Notes under the pieces: generated by a model
What the model was told of the DNA's origin: nothing
Database searches by the model: none
The model's input: the letters and a program-made list of their open reading frames with translations, nothing else
DNA from: Allomeiothermus silvanus DSM 9946
Lineage (GTDB): Bacteria > Deinococcota > Deinococci > Deinococcales > Thermaceae
DNA length: 64,000 bases
NCBI RefSeq assembly: GCF_000092125.1
Contig: NC_014212.1
Span: forward strand, 516,001 to 580,000
Reading direction: 5' to 3'
Program-made: the position numbers and the translations under genes
Shown: piece after piece, positions 23,927 to 31,001 of the stretch
How the letters are laid out: every line of letters begins with the position of its first letter
Numbering within the stretch: the first letter of the stretch is position 1

Positions 23927-24106
23927 ATGAGGCTCGAGCTTTCAGAAAAGGAAATTCGGGTCTTGCTCCAGCTCCTGGAAGAGCACCGGTACTACGGGTG
24001 GGTGGAGGAAGATGGGGAGTTTGGGACGGTGGCCAGCGGCCAGGTCTCACCCACCCTCGAGGCGCTCTACCGGCGAATCAAACAGGAGCAGCGGAAGGTC
24101 GCTTGA
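23927..24106 (+). CDS. Hypothetical protein, 59 residues
   Basis: ATG 23927 follows a GAGGTG site right after the hairpin. The product (MRLELSEKEIRVLLQLLEEHRYYGWVEEDGEFG...) is amphipathic and helical, and ends KQEQRKVA. It is the first of a run of small genes with the intergenic hairpins. No family is recognised. Confidence 0.55.
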   Translation: MRLELSEKEIRVLLQLLEEHRYYGWVEEDGEFGTVASGQVSPTLEALYRRIKQEQRKVA

Positions 24107-24129
24107 TTCTTGCCCCCGTGGAGGTAGCA

Positions 24130-24540
24130 ATGAGCCTAGATCTAGGGCAAGAACGAACCCGGGCGGTGCGGGCGCTGGACAACTTGCTCGAGCGCATCGA
24201 GGAAGCCCAGCGCGACCTCGAGGCCGCCCAGGCTCGGCTGGAGGGGCTGTTGCCCCTACGGGTGGTGTGGAAGAAGAAGACCTGTGGCAAGGCGCAGTGC
24301 CGCTGCACCCGGGGGGCATTGCACGGGCCCTACCCCTACCTGATCGAGCACAAGGAGGGGAAGAAGCTCGAGCACTACCTGGGCAAGGGCTGGAGCCCGC
24401 CCGAGGGGATGGTGGCTCCCGAGCGCTACCGGGCGCTGATGGCAGATTTCCGGGCTAAGCGGAAGCGGCTGGAGGGGTTGCTCGAGCGGCTGGATCGAGC
24501 AGTGGAGGTGATGCAATGGGAAAGGAAATCAGCATCCTGA
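24130..24540 (+). CDS. Cys-containing hypothetical protein (DUF6788-like)
   Basis: The 136-residue protein (ATG 24130, GAGG upstream) has an N-terminal coiled coil (LERIEEAQRDLEAAQARLEGLL) and then KKTCGKAQCRCTRGALHGPY, a C-x4-C-x-C and HGPY pattern that I recall from DUF6788-like proteins of mobile elements; it may bind zinc. A second helical segment ends the protein (RKRLEGLLERLDRAVEVM). It overlaps the next gene by 25 bases. Confidence 0.6.
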   Translation: MSLDLGQERTRAVRALDNLLERIEEAQRDLEAAQARLEGLLPLRVVWKKKTCGKAQCRCTRGALHGPYPYLIEHKEGKKLEHYLGKGWSPPEGMVAPERYRALMADFRAKRKRLEGLLERLDRAVEVMQWERKSAS

Positions 24541-24773
24541 TTGGCGGCGCGGTGGCCCCCGGTTGTGTGGTGAGCCGGATGGCCCACTGCAAGGTGCTGC
24601 GGGAGAGCGCGAAGACCATCTGCCTGGGCACGCCCGCCGGGGCGGTCTGGCTTCCCCGCTGGGCCCTCATCCCCGAGGGCAGCTACTACCGGCTGTCCCA
24701 CCGGTACGAGTTCACCCCCGAGCAGTGGAAGCGACTGGAGTCGGCCCAGTGGGTCTCAGGCTTCAGCGCCTGA
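24516..24773 (+). CDS. Hypothetical protein, 85 residues
   Basis: The start ATG 24516 lies inside the end of the preceding gene, implying coupled translation. The product (MGKEISILIGGAVAPGCVV...) is beta-rich and ends WKRLESAQWVSGFSA. A ~45-base relic of this 3' end recurs downstream at 25494-25539. No family is recognised. Confidence 0.55.
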   Translation: MGKEISILIGGAVAPGCVVSRMAHCKVLRESAKTICLGTPAGAVWLPRWALIPEGSYYRLSHRYEFTPEQWKRLESAQWVSGFSA

Positions 24774-24802
24774 ACCCCGGCACCCTAGCAAAACCTGCCT
24801 CC

Positions 24803-24827
24803 AACCTGGGGGCGGTGTCCCGCCCCC
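24803..24827 (+). promoter_or_regulatory. Intergenic hairpin, AACC-GGGGG family, copy 3
   Basis: AACCTGGGGGCGG-TGTC-CCGCCCCC, 21 bases before ATG 24849. The A of the usual CCA is T here, but the stem is fully paired. Confidence 0.65.
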
Positions 24828-24848
24828 TCTTTCGGCAAGGAGAAGAAC

Positions 24849-25481
24849 ATGGGCTACACCCACTACTGGTACGTACAAGACCTCGCGCTGCTGAAAACCC
24901 GACTGCCCGCCATCGCCGCCGACTTCCAGCGGCTCCTGCCCCACCTCCCCCCCCTAGCGGGATCGCTGGGGCAAGGAAAAGCCAAAATCGGCCCGAAGGA
25001 ACTCGTCTTCAACGGCCCCGAGCCGGAGGACTACGAGAGCTTTGTCCTCAGCGCCCGCCTGGAGGACTACGACCAAACCAAGCAAGGGCTCTTCGCCTTC
25101 TGCAAGACCGAGCGCCGCCCCTACGACCGGGCAGTCCAGGTCGCCCTCACCCTCCTGCGCTGGCACGCCGGGGAAGCGGTGCGCGTGACCTCCGACGGCG
25201 TGCTGCTGGACTGGCAGGCGGCGGTGGGGCTGGTGGAGAAGGAGCTCGGCTACCCGGTGGACCCCTTCTTCGTGCTGGAGCGCGAGCTGGTGGAGGTGAG
25301 GGACCGGCAGGGGCGGCGTTTCCTGGTGGAGGCCGAGAAGGAGGGGGTCTACCTCAACTACCTGCACTGGTTGGCCGAAGAGAAGAAAATCCCCTTCAAC
25401 CCGCCCTTCCAGGTGGGGGAAGCGGTGCGGAGGGGGCTGGCCAGCCCCCTCCCCGGAGTGGAAGGGGTCTTCTACCTCTGA
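24849..25481 (+). CDS. Hypothetical protein of the MGYTHYW type
   Basis: The 210-residue protein opens with MGYTHYWYVQ, a start I recognise from uncharacterised phage and mobile-element proteins. Other notable stretches are FNGPEPEDYESFVL, FCKTERRPYDRAVQVALTLLRWH and DGVLLDWQAAVGLVEKELGYPVDPFF. No function is known to me. It is preceded by a hairpin and an AAGGAG site. Confidence 0.7.
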   Translation: MGYTHYWYVQDLALLKTRLPAIAADFQRLLPHLPPLAGSLGQGKAKIGPKELVFNGPEPEDYESFVLSARLEDYDQTKQGLFAFCKTERRPYDRAVQVALTLLRWHAGEAVRVTSDGVLLDWQAAVGLVEKELGYPVDPFFVLERELVEVRDRQGRRFLVEAEKEGVYLNYLHWLAEEKKIPFNPPFQVGEAVRRGLASPLPGVEGVFYL

Positions 25482-25493
25482 GCCGCAGGAAGG

Positions 25494-25539
25494 AATCGGC
25501 TGGAGTCGGCCCAGCGGGTATCGGGGTTCAGCGCTTGAG
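25494..25539 (+). repeat. Duplicated 3' relic of the 24516 gene
   Basis: Forty-odd bases (GGCTGGAGTCGGCCCAGC ... GGTTCAGCGCTTGA) closely match the end of the 24516-24773 gene, including its stop. This indicates a partial tandem duplication around the MGYTHYW gene followed by decay. Confidence 0.65.
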
Positions 25540-25563
25540 AGGTAGCCCAGTATTCCGATAGTG

Positions 25564-25591
25564 CCAGGGGGTGGGGCAGAAGCCCCACCCC
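25564..25591 (+). promoter_or_regulatory. Intergenic hairpin, CCAGGGGG family, copy 4
   Basis: CCA, then GGGGGTGGGGC-AGAA-GCCCCACCCC. The stem sequence differs from the other copies on both arms, preserving pairing. ATG 25617 follows after 25 bases. Confidence 0.7.
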
Positions 25592-25616
25592 ACTCTCGAG
25601 GGCGAAAGGAGAAGGC

Positions 25617-25889
25617 ATGGTGCAGCTTCCTGTTTACCTTTCCCCAGTCCCCACCAGGCTTCAGCGTTTACAGGCCGAGCGTGAGCGCATCCGGACCAGG
25701 CTCCGTCAAAGCCGCGACCCCGACGAGCGCAGGCGGCTCGACGACGCCCTATTCGAGTTGCGCTGTGCCATCCGTGTCGAGCGCGAACGCGCCGCCGGAG
25801 TGCGCTGGCGCTGCGAGGAGTGCGGCTTCAGCGCCCGCCCCAGCGAATGGCTCGAGTTCTGCCCGGAGTGCGGGGGTCGCTGGCAGTAG
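25617..25889 (+). CDS. Zinc-ribbon protein, 90 residues
   Basis: The N-terminal two-thirds is a basic coiled coil (RLQRLQAERERIRTRLRQS, RRRLDDALFELRCAIRVERERA). The C-terminus is a zinc ribbon with two CxxC pairs (CEECGFSARPSEWLEFCPEC). Such small proteins may bind DNA or protein partners. AAAGGAG precedes the start; the gene sits among hairpin-linked small genes. Confidence 0.65.
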   Translation: MVQLPVYLSPVPTRLQRLQAERERIRTRLRQSRDPDERRRLDDALFELRCAIRVERERAAGVRWRCEECGFSARPSEWLEFCPECGGRWQ

Positions 25890-25935
25890 TTATCTTGCCC
25901 CCTATCGGATACTCCGGATCGGGGACGGGGGCAAG

Positions 25936-25955
25936 AACCAGGGGGCGCAAGCCCC
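25936..25955 (+). promoter_or_regulatory. Intergenic hairpin, AACCAGGGGG family, copy 5
   Basis: AACCA, then GGGGGC-GCAA-GCCCC followed by TTTTC. A GAGGAGG site and ATG 25978 follow. This copy is short and has a partial T-run. Confidence 0.65.
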
Positions 25956-25977
25956 TTTTCTCTTTCCGAGGAGGCAC

Positions 25978-26433
25978 ATGAGCACGAAAGCCCAGATCGT
26001 AGTCGAAGACCTCGAGGCCATCAAGCTGTACAAGCACTGCGACGGCTACCCCGCAGGGGTCCTGCCGGTTCTCGAGCCCTGCGTGGAGGCCTTCCTCCAG
26101 CGGCGGGGCTGGGACCCCGAGTACCTGCTGGCCCGGCTGGTGATGGCCTTCGGCCTGGCCGAGGAGCCCCAGCGCCAGACCGGGTTCCTCGGCTACGGCC
26201 TCAGCGGGGAATGGTACGCGGACATCGAGTGGATCTACCGGGTGCGGCGAGACGGGAGCATCGAGGTCCGGCGGACGAAAGAGAGCTGGTGGGACGCCCC
26301 GGAAGACGAACCCTGGGAACGCCACGCCCGGCTCCTCACGGGCGAGGAGGTGGCCGAGTGGCAAAAGGCTCACCGGGCCGAGGAGGAGCGAAAGGCGATG
26401 CGGGCCTTCTACGGCCTGGAGGAGGAGGTCTGA
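25978..26433 (+). CDS. Phage-type hypothetical protein (KLYKHCDGYP motif)
   Basis: The 151-residue protein begins MSTKAQIVVEDLEAIKLYKH and has CDGYPAGVLPVLEPCVEAFL. The KLYKHCDGYP pattern is familiar from small uncharacterised proteins of phages and cyanobacteria. The middle (YGLSGEWYADIEWIYRV) is beta-rich and the end helical (EWQKAHRAEEERKAMRAFY). Function unknown. Its stop overlaps the next start (ATGA-type). Confidence 0.65.
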   Translation: MSTKAQIVVEDLEAIKLYKHCDGYPAGVLPVLEPCVEAFLQRRGWDPEYLLARLVMAFGLAEEPQRQTGFLGYGLSGEWYADIEWIYRVRRDGSIEVRRTKESWWDAPEDEPWERHARLLTGEEVAEWQKAHRAEEERKAMRAFYGLEEEV

Positions 26434-26720
26434 TGCGGCGTATAGACGATCCCATAGCCCTGCGAGACTGCCTGTCCCGGCTATCCGACATCAGCCACCT
26501 GACCGTGGCCCAGGCCCGGCTGCTGCTGGCCTCGAAGGGCATCCGGGCCCGTCAGAGGGTGATCGAGGTGGCCCTGAAGTTGCCGGTTCTGGGTGGACAG
26601 GTGGAGGTGGCCAGAACCCCAAAACCTCAATCCCGTCCTCGCCTGAAGCCCCTGGATGACCTGCCACTCACTCCCAAAGAACGGGAGATCATGGAGCGGC
26701 TGCGAAGGGAGCGTGCATGA
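26433..26720 (+). CDS. Hypothetical protein, possible small helix-turn-helix
   Basis: ATG 26433 overlaps the previous stop. The 95-residue basic protein has a helix-turn-helix-like stretch (LTVAQARLLLASKGIRARQRVIEVALKLP) and ends with LTPKEREIMERLRRERA. It overlaps the next gene by 4 bases. DNA binding is a guess from helix pattern only. Confidence 0.55.
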   Translation: MRRIDDPIALRDCLSRLSDISHLTVAQARLLLASKGIRARQRVIEVALKLPVLGGQVEVARTPKPQSRPRLKPLDDLPLTPKEREIMERLRRERA

Positions 26721-26926
26721 GCAGCCTGAAGAACATCGAAGTTTTGATCCGGGTGCTCGAGCGACTTAAAACCGAGTCCCCGGAGTTCCAGGAAGACGCC
26801 CTGTGGAAGCTCGGGAACTTCATCACCGAGGCCGTGGATCAGGAGACGACCCTCGAGGAGCACTCCCTCTTCGAGCGCTTGCGGGATTTCCACCTCAGGA
26901 TTGAGGAAATGGCGGCTGAAGGCTGA
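26717..26926 (+). CDS. Hypothetical protein, 69 residues
   Basis: A short, acidic, helical protein (MSSLKNIEVLIRVLERLKTE ... LFERLRDFHLRIEEMAAEG) that overlaps the preceding stop (ATGA). The next intergenic hairpin begins at its stop codon. No family is recognised. Confidence 0.55.
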   Translation: MSSLKNIEVLIRVLERLKTESPEFQEDALWKLGNFITEAVDQETTLEEHSLFERLRDFHLRIEEMAAEG

Positions 26927-26952
26927 ACCAGGGGGCGGCAGGAGCCGCCCCC
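26926..26952 (+). promoter_or_regulatory. Intergenic hairpin, AACCAGGGGG family, copy 6
   Basis: AACCA, then GGGGGCGGC-AGGA-GCCGCCCCC, 24 bases before ATG 26977. It begins at the last base of the upstream TGA, as copy 1 does. Confidence 0.7.
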
Positions 26953-26976
26953 TTCCTTTGCGCGAAGGAGGAAGGT

Positions 26977-27159
26977 ATGCGCCACTGTCCCCATTGCGGC
27001 GGCGACGGCTACGTGGTCTACGTGGGCGGCCCCGGCTACTACAGCAGCGCCTTCGGCAACTGGTTGCCCAGCGACCGGGAGGAGCGCTGTTCATTCTGCG
27101 GTGGGACCGGGTTGGTGGAGGTGGAAGATGCGGAAGAGGTTGAAGTTTTCCAGGGTTGA
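26977..27159 (+). CDS. DnaJ-type zinc-finger mini-protein
   Basis: The 60-residue product has two CxxCxGxG-type half-sites (CPHCGGDGYVVYV and CSFCGGTGLVEVE), the zinc-binding pattern of the DnaJ central domain, with a short Gly/Tyr-rich loop between them. AAGGAGG precedes it. Its partner is unknown. The next gene starts inside its 3' end. Confidence 0.65.
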   Translation: MRHCPHCGGDGYVVYVGGPGYYSSAFGNWLPSDREERCSFCGGTGLVEVEDAEEVEVFQG

Positions 27160-27358
27160 GGTCTCCTACCTGGAGGCGGCCCCGGACCACGGGCAGCCTG
27201 AGATCGCTGTGATTTTCCCAGACCGCAAGCGGCGGCGGGTGGTGCCTATCACAGTGGGAGAGGCCGCCACCCGGCTCTGGCAACAGCCTCTCCCGGAGGA
27301 GGGCTTCCTGGCCCTGGCCGAGCAACATGCCCAGGACGAAGCGCTGGTATCGGCTTGA
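27128..27358 (+). CDS. Hypothetical protein, 76 residues
   Basis: ATG 27128 lies within the zinc-finger gene and follows GGTGG. The product (MRKRLKFSRVEVSYLEAAPD...) is basic then acidic, with ATRLWQQPLPEEGFLALAEQHAQ near the end. It overlaps the replication-initiator gene by 32 bases. No family is recognised. Confidence 0.5.
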   Translation: MRKRLKFSRVEVSYLEAAPDHGQPEIAVIFPDRKRRRVVPITVGEAATRLWQQPLPEEGFLALAEQHAQDEALVSA

Positions 27359-28022
27359 GGTGGGCCGCCTGAAGGGTTTGCTCGAGCGGCTCTCCCTCAA
27401 GGACGGGCTCTTGCTATGGGAGGCCCTGGGGGAAGACCCCAGGGCTTTTCCATTGGGGAAAGAGGAGGCCCGGCGGCAGGCAATGCACCGGATTCGGCGT
27501 GACAAAATGTCACAGCAAATCGAAGAAAACCCCGTGACAAAATGTCACACCGCTTTACGTACAGGAGCGGAAAAACCCCCAGCGAAAAAACGGATTGGGC
27601 GTGACAAAATGTCACAGAGAAAACGCCAAAATCCGGTGACAAAACGTTACGCCTACCCCGACCCCGCCGGAGCTCTGGCCCAGGAACTCGGAGGCTGGCG
27701 GGCGGGGCTTCTGTTCCGGGCCCGCAAGGAGCAGAACCCCCTGATCCAGAAGCTGGCCCGCCAGCACAGAGAGAGCCTGCTGGAACTGCTGAACCTGGCC
27801 GAGGGTCTTCCCCTTCCCAGGAGAATCCCCACCACCCTGGCCTGGCTTGGGGAGTTTGCAGAGGCCCTCGAGCGCCTCGGGGACGCCGAGGTGCAGAAGG
27901 TGCTCCTGGAGGTCAGGAAGCGGGGGGTGGAGAACCCCCTGAGCTACGCGGCTAAGGTGCTGGCCTCAAGGGGGGCGCACACGGGGGAGAGGATATGGAC
28001 ACCCACCGGCGAGCAGTTCTGA
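27327..28022 (+). CDS. Putative replication initiator with intragenic origin iterons
   Basis: The 231-residue basic protein precedes a DnaC-like helicase loader, the arrangement of phage initiator-loader pairs such as lambda O-P. Its N-terminus is helical (LEVGRLKGLLERLSLKDGLLLWEAL); its middle (about 55-110) contains a duplicated RDKMSQ...NPVTK segment created by four palindromic iterons in the DNA. Its C-terminus (LLFRARKEQNPLIQKLARQHRESLLELLNLAEG onward) is helical and might contact the loader. No known initiator domain is recognised with certainty; the role is inferred from iterons and neighbour. Confidence 0.6.
   Translation: MPRTKRWYRLEVGRLKGLLERLSLKDGLLLWEALGEDPRAFPLGKEEARRQAMHRIRRDKMSQQIEENPVTKCHTALRTGAEKPPAKKRIGRDKMSQRKRQNPVTKRYAYPDPAGALAQELGGWRAGLLFRARKEQNPLIQKLARQHRESLLELLNLAEGLPLPRRIPTTLAWLGEFAEALERLGDAEVQKVLLEVRKRGVENPLSYAAKVLASRGAHTGERIWTPTGEQF
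27499..27650. repeat. Four palindromic iterons inside the initiator gene (candidate replication origin)
   Basis: Perfect palindrome GTGACAAAATGTCAC occurs at 27499-27513, 27534-27548 and 27601-27615, and a variant GTGACAAAACGTTAC at 27636-27650. Start-to-start distances are 35, 67 and 35 bases. The intervening DNA is AT-richer than the surroundings. Iterons within an initiator gene are the hallmark of lambdoid-type origins. Confidence 0.8.
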
Positions 28023-28759
28023 ACCTTGCCCCCTTGCTGGAGGCGGCAAAGGGCAAGCGGGGGCAAGAAATCCCCACCGACCCCACCCTGCCCCCCTGCC
28101 CGCTCTGTGGAGCGCCGGGCCTGGCCGGGTACGCCTTCGCCCGGCCCTCCCAGATCGAGCACGACTGCGACTGCGCCTACCTCGAGCCCGAGCGCTACCA
28201 GGGGGCCTTGATGGGGGCCTGGCGACGCCACACCGCCCCCCGGCTGCTCGAGAGGGACCTGGAGGGCTTCCCCCGCTACCGGGCCTACCTGGAGAAGCCA
28301 GTGGAGGTGCACGGGGGCAACCGCACAGCGATAGGGGCGGTGCAGGGCTACCAAGGGGGCCTGCTCTACCTGTGGGGGCCGCCCGGGGTGGGCAAGACCC
28401 ACCTGGCCCTGCGGCTAGCCTACCGGCTGGCCCAGGAGGGGCGCTTCGTGCGCTTCAAAAGCGAGCTGGACTTCCTGGCCGAGGAGCGGCTGGCGGCGGT
28501 GGGGGAGGCTGTCTTGCCCTCCTACGAGCGGCTGGTCATAGACGACGTGGGCAAGAGCCGCCCCACCCCCTTCACCCTCGAGCGCCTCTACGCCCTCTTC
28601 GAGGGGGGCAGCACGGGCCGCTACGACCTGATCCTCACGGCCAACCTGCCCCCCGAGGCCTACGCCCGACGGCTCGGAGACCTGGGCGAGGCGGTGCTGT
28701 CCCGGATCATGGGCGGGCTGGTGGCGTCGGTGGAAGGACCCGACCTGAGAAAGGCCTGA
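27995..28759 (+). CDS. DnaC/IstB-like helicase loader ATPase
   Basis: The 254-residue AAA+ protein has Walker A LWGPPGVGKTHLA (about 125), Walker B RLVIDDVGKS and a sensor stretch LILTANLPP, with a late Arg in LSRIMGG. The N-terminus has a Cys cluster (CPLCGAPGLAGY and CDCAYLEP) that may bind zinc, as in some phage loaders. DnaC-type proteins load the replicative helicase onto DNA. It overlaps the initiator gene by 28 bases, so the two are translated together. Confidence 0.88.
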   Translation: MDTHRRAVLNLAPLLEAAKGKRGQEIPTDPTLPPCPLCGAPGLAGYAFARPSQIEHDCDCAYLEPERYQGALMGAWRRHTAPRLLERDLEGFPRYRAYLEKPVEVHGGNRTAIGAVQGYQGGLLYLWGPPGVGKTHLALRLAYRLAQEGRFVRFKSELDFLAEERLAAVGEAVLPSYERLVIDDVGKSRPTPFTLERLYALFEGGSTGRYDLILTANLPPEAYARRLGDLGEAVLSRIMGGLVASVEGPDLRKA

Positions 28760-28785
28760 ACCAGGGGGCGGCGGGAGGCCGCCCC
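28759..28785 (+). promoter_or_regulatory. Intergenic hairpin, AACCAGGGGG family, copy 7
   Basis: AACCA, then GGGGCGGC-GGGA-GGCCGCCCC, starting at the loader's stop codon. The TnpB element was inserted 16 bases downstream, separating it from its original target gene. Confidence 0.7.
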
Positions 28786-28800
28786 GCTTCCCTTGTTGAG

Positions 28801-30042
28801 GTAAACCACCCCACGGCTAAAGCCGGGGGCTTCCAGGGACAGAGCCATGCAGACTAACACGACTCGCTTCCCCCAGGTATGGCCGGTTTACAGCGGCCCA
28901 GCCGCGAACAGCGATGTTCACGGCTGCGACGTAGTCCGCAGCCCCAGAGTAGCCGCAGGCTACGCATCGAAACAGTGCTTGCGTGGGACGGTTGGCCCGC
29001 TCGGCGTGCCCGCAAGCGGGGCACTGCCGGGAGGTGTTGCGGGGGTCAACGAAGACCAGCGGTACTCCGGCCCGTTCGGCTTTGTACCGGAGCTTCTGGC
29101 CCAGGTCGAAAAACGCCCAGCTATGCAGCGTAGCTCTCTGGGGCCGCCGAAGCCGTACCCGCTCGCGGATGCCCTGGAGGTCTTCCAGGGCGAGCGCGCG
29201 CTCGGTGCGTTGGGCCTTGGCTACGATGCGTTTGCTGAGCGTGTGGTTGACGTGGTTGGAGAAGCGGGTTTCTTTGCCAGACAGTTTCTTCAGGCGGCGC
29301 TTGGCCCCCTTAGTACCTTTCTTTTGCAGCTTCTTCCTGAGCCTGCGGTGGCGGTGTCTGACCGAGTTGAGGTGCTTGCCCGAGTAGGTCTCGCCATCCG
29401 AGTCGGTGGCGATGTTGACGATGCCCAGGTCAACCCCCAACATCCCTTGGGGGTCAAGGACAGGCGGGTCATCGTACTCGCACCACAGGTGGATGTACCA
29501 GGAGGAGTCCCGCCCTCTGACCAACTGCCCGCCCTGGATGCTTTTGGCGGTGCGCAGGAGGTGGCGCTGGTACCCGGCGATGCGCATGGGCACTTTCACC
29601 CGCCCGTCCACGGTGGAGAGGCTGACGGTCTCGGTGTCCACGTTGACCGACAAGATGCGCTGGTCGTAGTCCACCGAGGTGGCCTTGAAGCCCCCGGCTT
29701 TGTGGCCCTTGCGCTTGCCCACGCGGGCGATGGCGCGAATAGCAAGGTTGGCGCTGAGGCCGTACTCGGCGCGGAGGTCGGCGTACACCGCCCTTTGCAG
29801 GGCGAACTTGTTCCAGATGTTATCCCGTCGCGCTACCTGCAAAGCGTAGTTACAGGCGTTGGCGAACTGGTTCACCGTGCGAGAGAGCTTTTCGGCTGTA
29901 CTCGCGTCGGGTATCAGCTTGCATTTCACGGACAGGAGGGACATGCCTTGACAGAGTATATCACGTTTTTGACCATTCAGCGAGCTTCGCTCGCCACCCC
30001 CTTCCTCCCCATGTCTAAAGACAGGGGCTTCCGGGGGGTGGT
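28801..30042 (-). mobile_element. IS200/IS605-type element encoding TnpB only
   Basis: On the minus strand the right end reads GAAGCCCCCGGC-TTTA-GCCGTGGGG then GGTTTAC (to 28801), a classic subterminal hairpin overlapping the expected 3' guide RNA. The left side has a similar hairpin (CCCCTGTC-TTTA-GACATGGGG, about 30009-30034). No tnpA is present, so it needs TnpA in trans. It sits between the helicase-loader gene and the SWIM gene. The exact left boundary is uncertain. Confidence 0.8.
28817..29944 (-). CDS. tnpB: TnpB RNA-guided nuclease (OrfB)
   Basis: The 375-residue protein is full length. RuvC acids are visible in LGVDLGIVNIATDS, ALALEDLQGIRERV and SGAADYVAAVNIA, and the zinc finger is CPAC ... 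CVACGYSG. N-terminal helices match the family (NQFANACNYALQVARRDN). TnpB cleaves DNA using an RNA from the 3' end of its own element; that region overlaps the gene's end and the right-end hairpin. All catalytic residues appear present, so nuclease activity is plausible. A TATACT-like -10 box lies upstream. Confidence 0.92.
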   Translation of the reverse strand: MSLLSVKCKLIPDASTAEKLSRTVNQFANACNYALQVARRDNIWNKFALQRAVYADLRAEYGLSANLAIRAIARVGKRKGHKAGGFKATSVDYDQRILSVNVDTETVSLSTVDGRVKVPMRIAGYQRHLLRTAKSIQGGQLVRGRDSSWYIHLWCEYDDPPVLDPQGMLGVDLGIVNIATDSDGETYSGKHLNSVRHRHRRLRKKLQKKGTKGAKRRLKKLSGKETRFSNHVNHTLSKRIVAKAQRTERALALEDLQGIRERVRLRRPQRATLHSWAFFDLGQKLRYKAERAGVPLVFVDPRNTSRQCPACGHAERANRPTQALFRCVACGYSGAADYVAAVNIAVRGWAAVNRPYLGEASRVSLHGSVPGSPRL

Positions 30043-30054
30043 TGAGGTGAAGCC

Positions 30055-30372
30055 ATGAAGAACATCCGCGAACGGCTCGAGGGCTTTCTGAACCGCCTCG
30101 AGCGGGCCGAGACCATCCTGCTGGAGGGGCGTATCCACCGGGTGGAGGGGCTCGCGCACACCTACGTGGTGCGGGGGAGCGAGCGCTTAAGTACCGGCGC
30201 TAGCCGGGGGCCGATGGCCCTTCACTACCTGGTGGACCTGGAACGGGAGACCTGCACCTGCCCGGACGCCGCCAAAGGCCACACCTGCAAGCACCTGCTG
30301 GCTGCGCTTTTGCTCGAGCGGGGGGAGGAGCGGTCACGGGGAGAAGCACGGGAAACCGCAAAAGCAGCGTGA
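30055..30372 (+). CDS. SWIM zinc-finger protein
   Basis: The 105-residue protein has the SWIM pattern CxC...CxH (ETCTCPDAAKGHTCKHLLA, about 67-87) after a beta-rich region (GLAHTYVVRGSERL). SWIM fingers bind DNA or protein and occur with helicases and recombination proteins. GAGGTGAAG precedes ATG 30055, just outside the TnpB element. The following hairpin links it to the Rad52-type gene. Confidence 0.8.
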   Translation: MKNIRERLEGFLNRLERAETILLEGRIHRVEGLAHTYVVRGSERLSTGASRGPMALHYLVDLERETCTCPDAAKGHTCKHLLAALLLERGEERSRGEARETAKAA

Positions 30373-30385
30373 GGTGGAAAAGAGA

Positions 30386-30411
30386 ACCAGGGGGTGGCTT
30401 TGGTCACCCCT
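30386..30411 (+). promoter_or_regulatory. Intergenic hairpin, AACCAGGGGG family, copy 8
   Basis: AACCA, then GGGGGTGG-CTTTGGT-CACCCC. Here GGTG pairs with CACC where other copies have GGCG with CGCC or GGCGGC with GCCGCC, a compensatory change. AAGGAGG and ATG 30433 follow. Confidence 0.7.
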
Positions 30412-30432
30412 TCACTTTTGTAAGGAGGAAAC

Positions 30433-30942
30433 ATGGAAACCATCAACATCCTGACCCAACCCCTGACATCCGATGAGATTGAGTGGAAGATCATTGCCAC
30501 CAAGAACGGGAGCACCACCATCGCCCCCTACATCGACGCGAGAGCCGTCATGACCCGCCTTGACCGGGCCTTTGGGGCCTTCGGCTGGAGCGTGCGCTAC
30601 ACCCCGGCCCAGGTGGGCAGCGAGCACGGGGTCATCGCCAGCATCGCCATCCGGAACCCCGAGACCGGGGAGTGGGTGGAGAAGCAGGACGGCTCGAGCG
30701 CCTCGGACATGGAGCCCTTCAAGGGCGGGATCAGCGGGGCGCTGAAGCGGGCCGCCACCGCCTGGGGGATCGGGCGGGAGCTTTACAGCTACCCCAGGGT
30801 GATCGTGGAGGGAGAGCACCGCTATATCCCCTTCAAGGTGCTGGACCGGTTGAAGGGGCTCCCTAAGGCTGTGGCCGAGGGCAAGCCCCTGCCCGAGGTC
30901 ATCCGGCTCACCGCGGAGGGGGAGAATGCGCGGAAAGGCTAA
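30433..30942 (+). CDS. Rad52/DdrA-type single-strand annealing protein
   Basis: The 169-residue protein matches the phage Rad52/22 and DdrA annealing family: WKIIATKNGSTTIAPYIDARAVMTRLDRAFG, WSVRYTPAQ, then SASDMEPFKGGISGALKRAATAWGIGRELYSYP, the typical helix-turn at the core. Such proteins coat and anneal single-stranded DNA during recombination. It ends the phage-like early region. Its stop is 60 bases from the 3' end of the convergent Type III res gene. Confidence 0.88.
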   Translation: METINILTQPLTSDEIEWKIIATKNGSTTIAPYIDARAVMTRLDRAFGAFGWSVRYTPAQVGSEHGVIASIAIRNPETGEWVEKQDGSSASDMEPFKGGISGALKRAATAWGIGRELYSYPRVIVEGEHRYIPFKVLDRLKGLPKAVAEGKPLPEVIRLTAEGENARKG

Positions 30943-31001
30943 GGGCCCACTGCCCCGGCCTGTTTTCCGTGCCAAACACGGTCAGCCGGGACGGGCAGGT
31001 G

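Noticed and set aside
28847..30058. A 403-codon plus-strand frame opposite tnpB
   Set aside because: TnpB catalytic and zinc motifs are clear on the minus strand; the plus frame has no motif.
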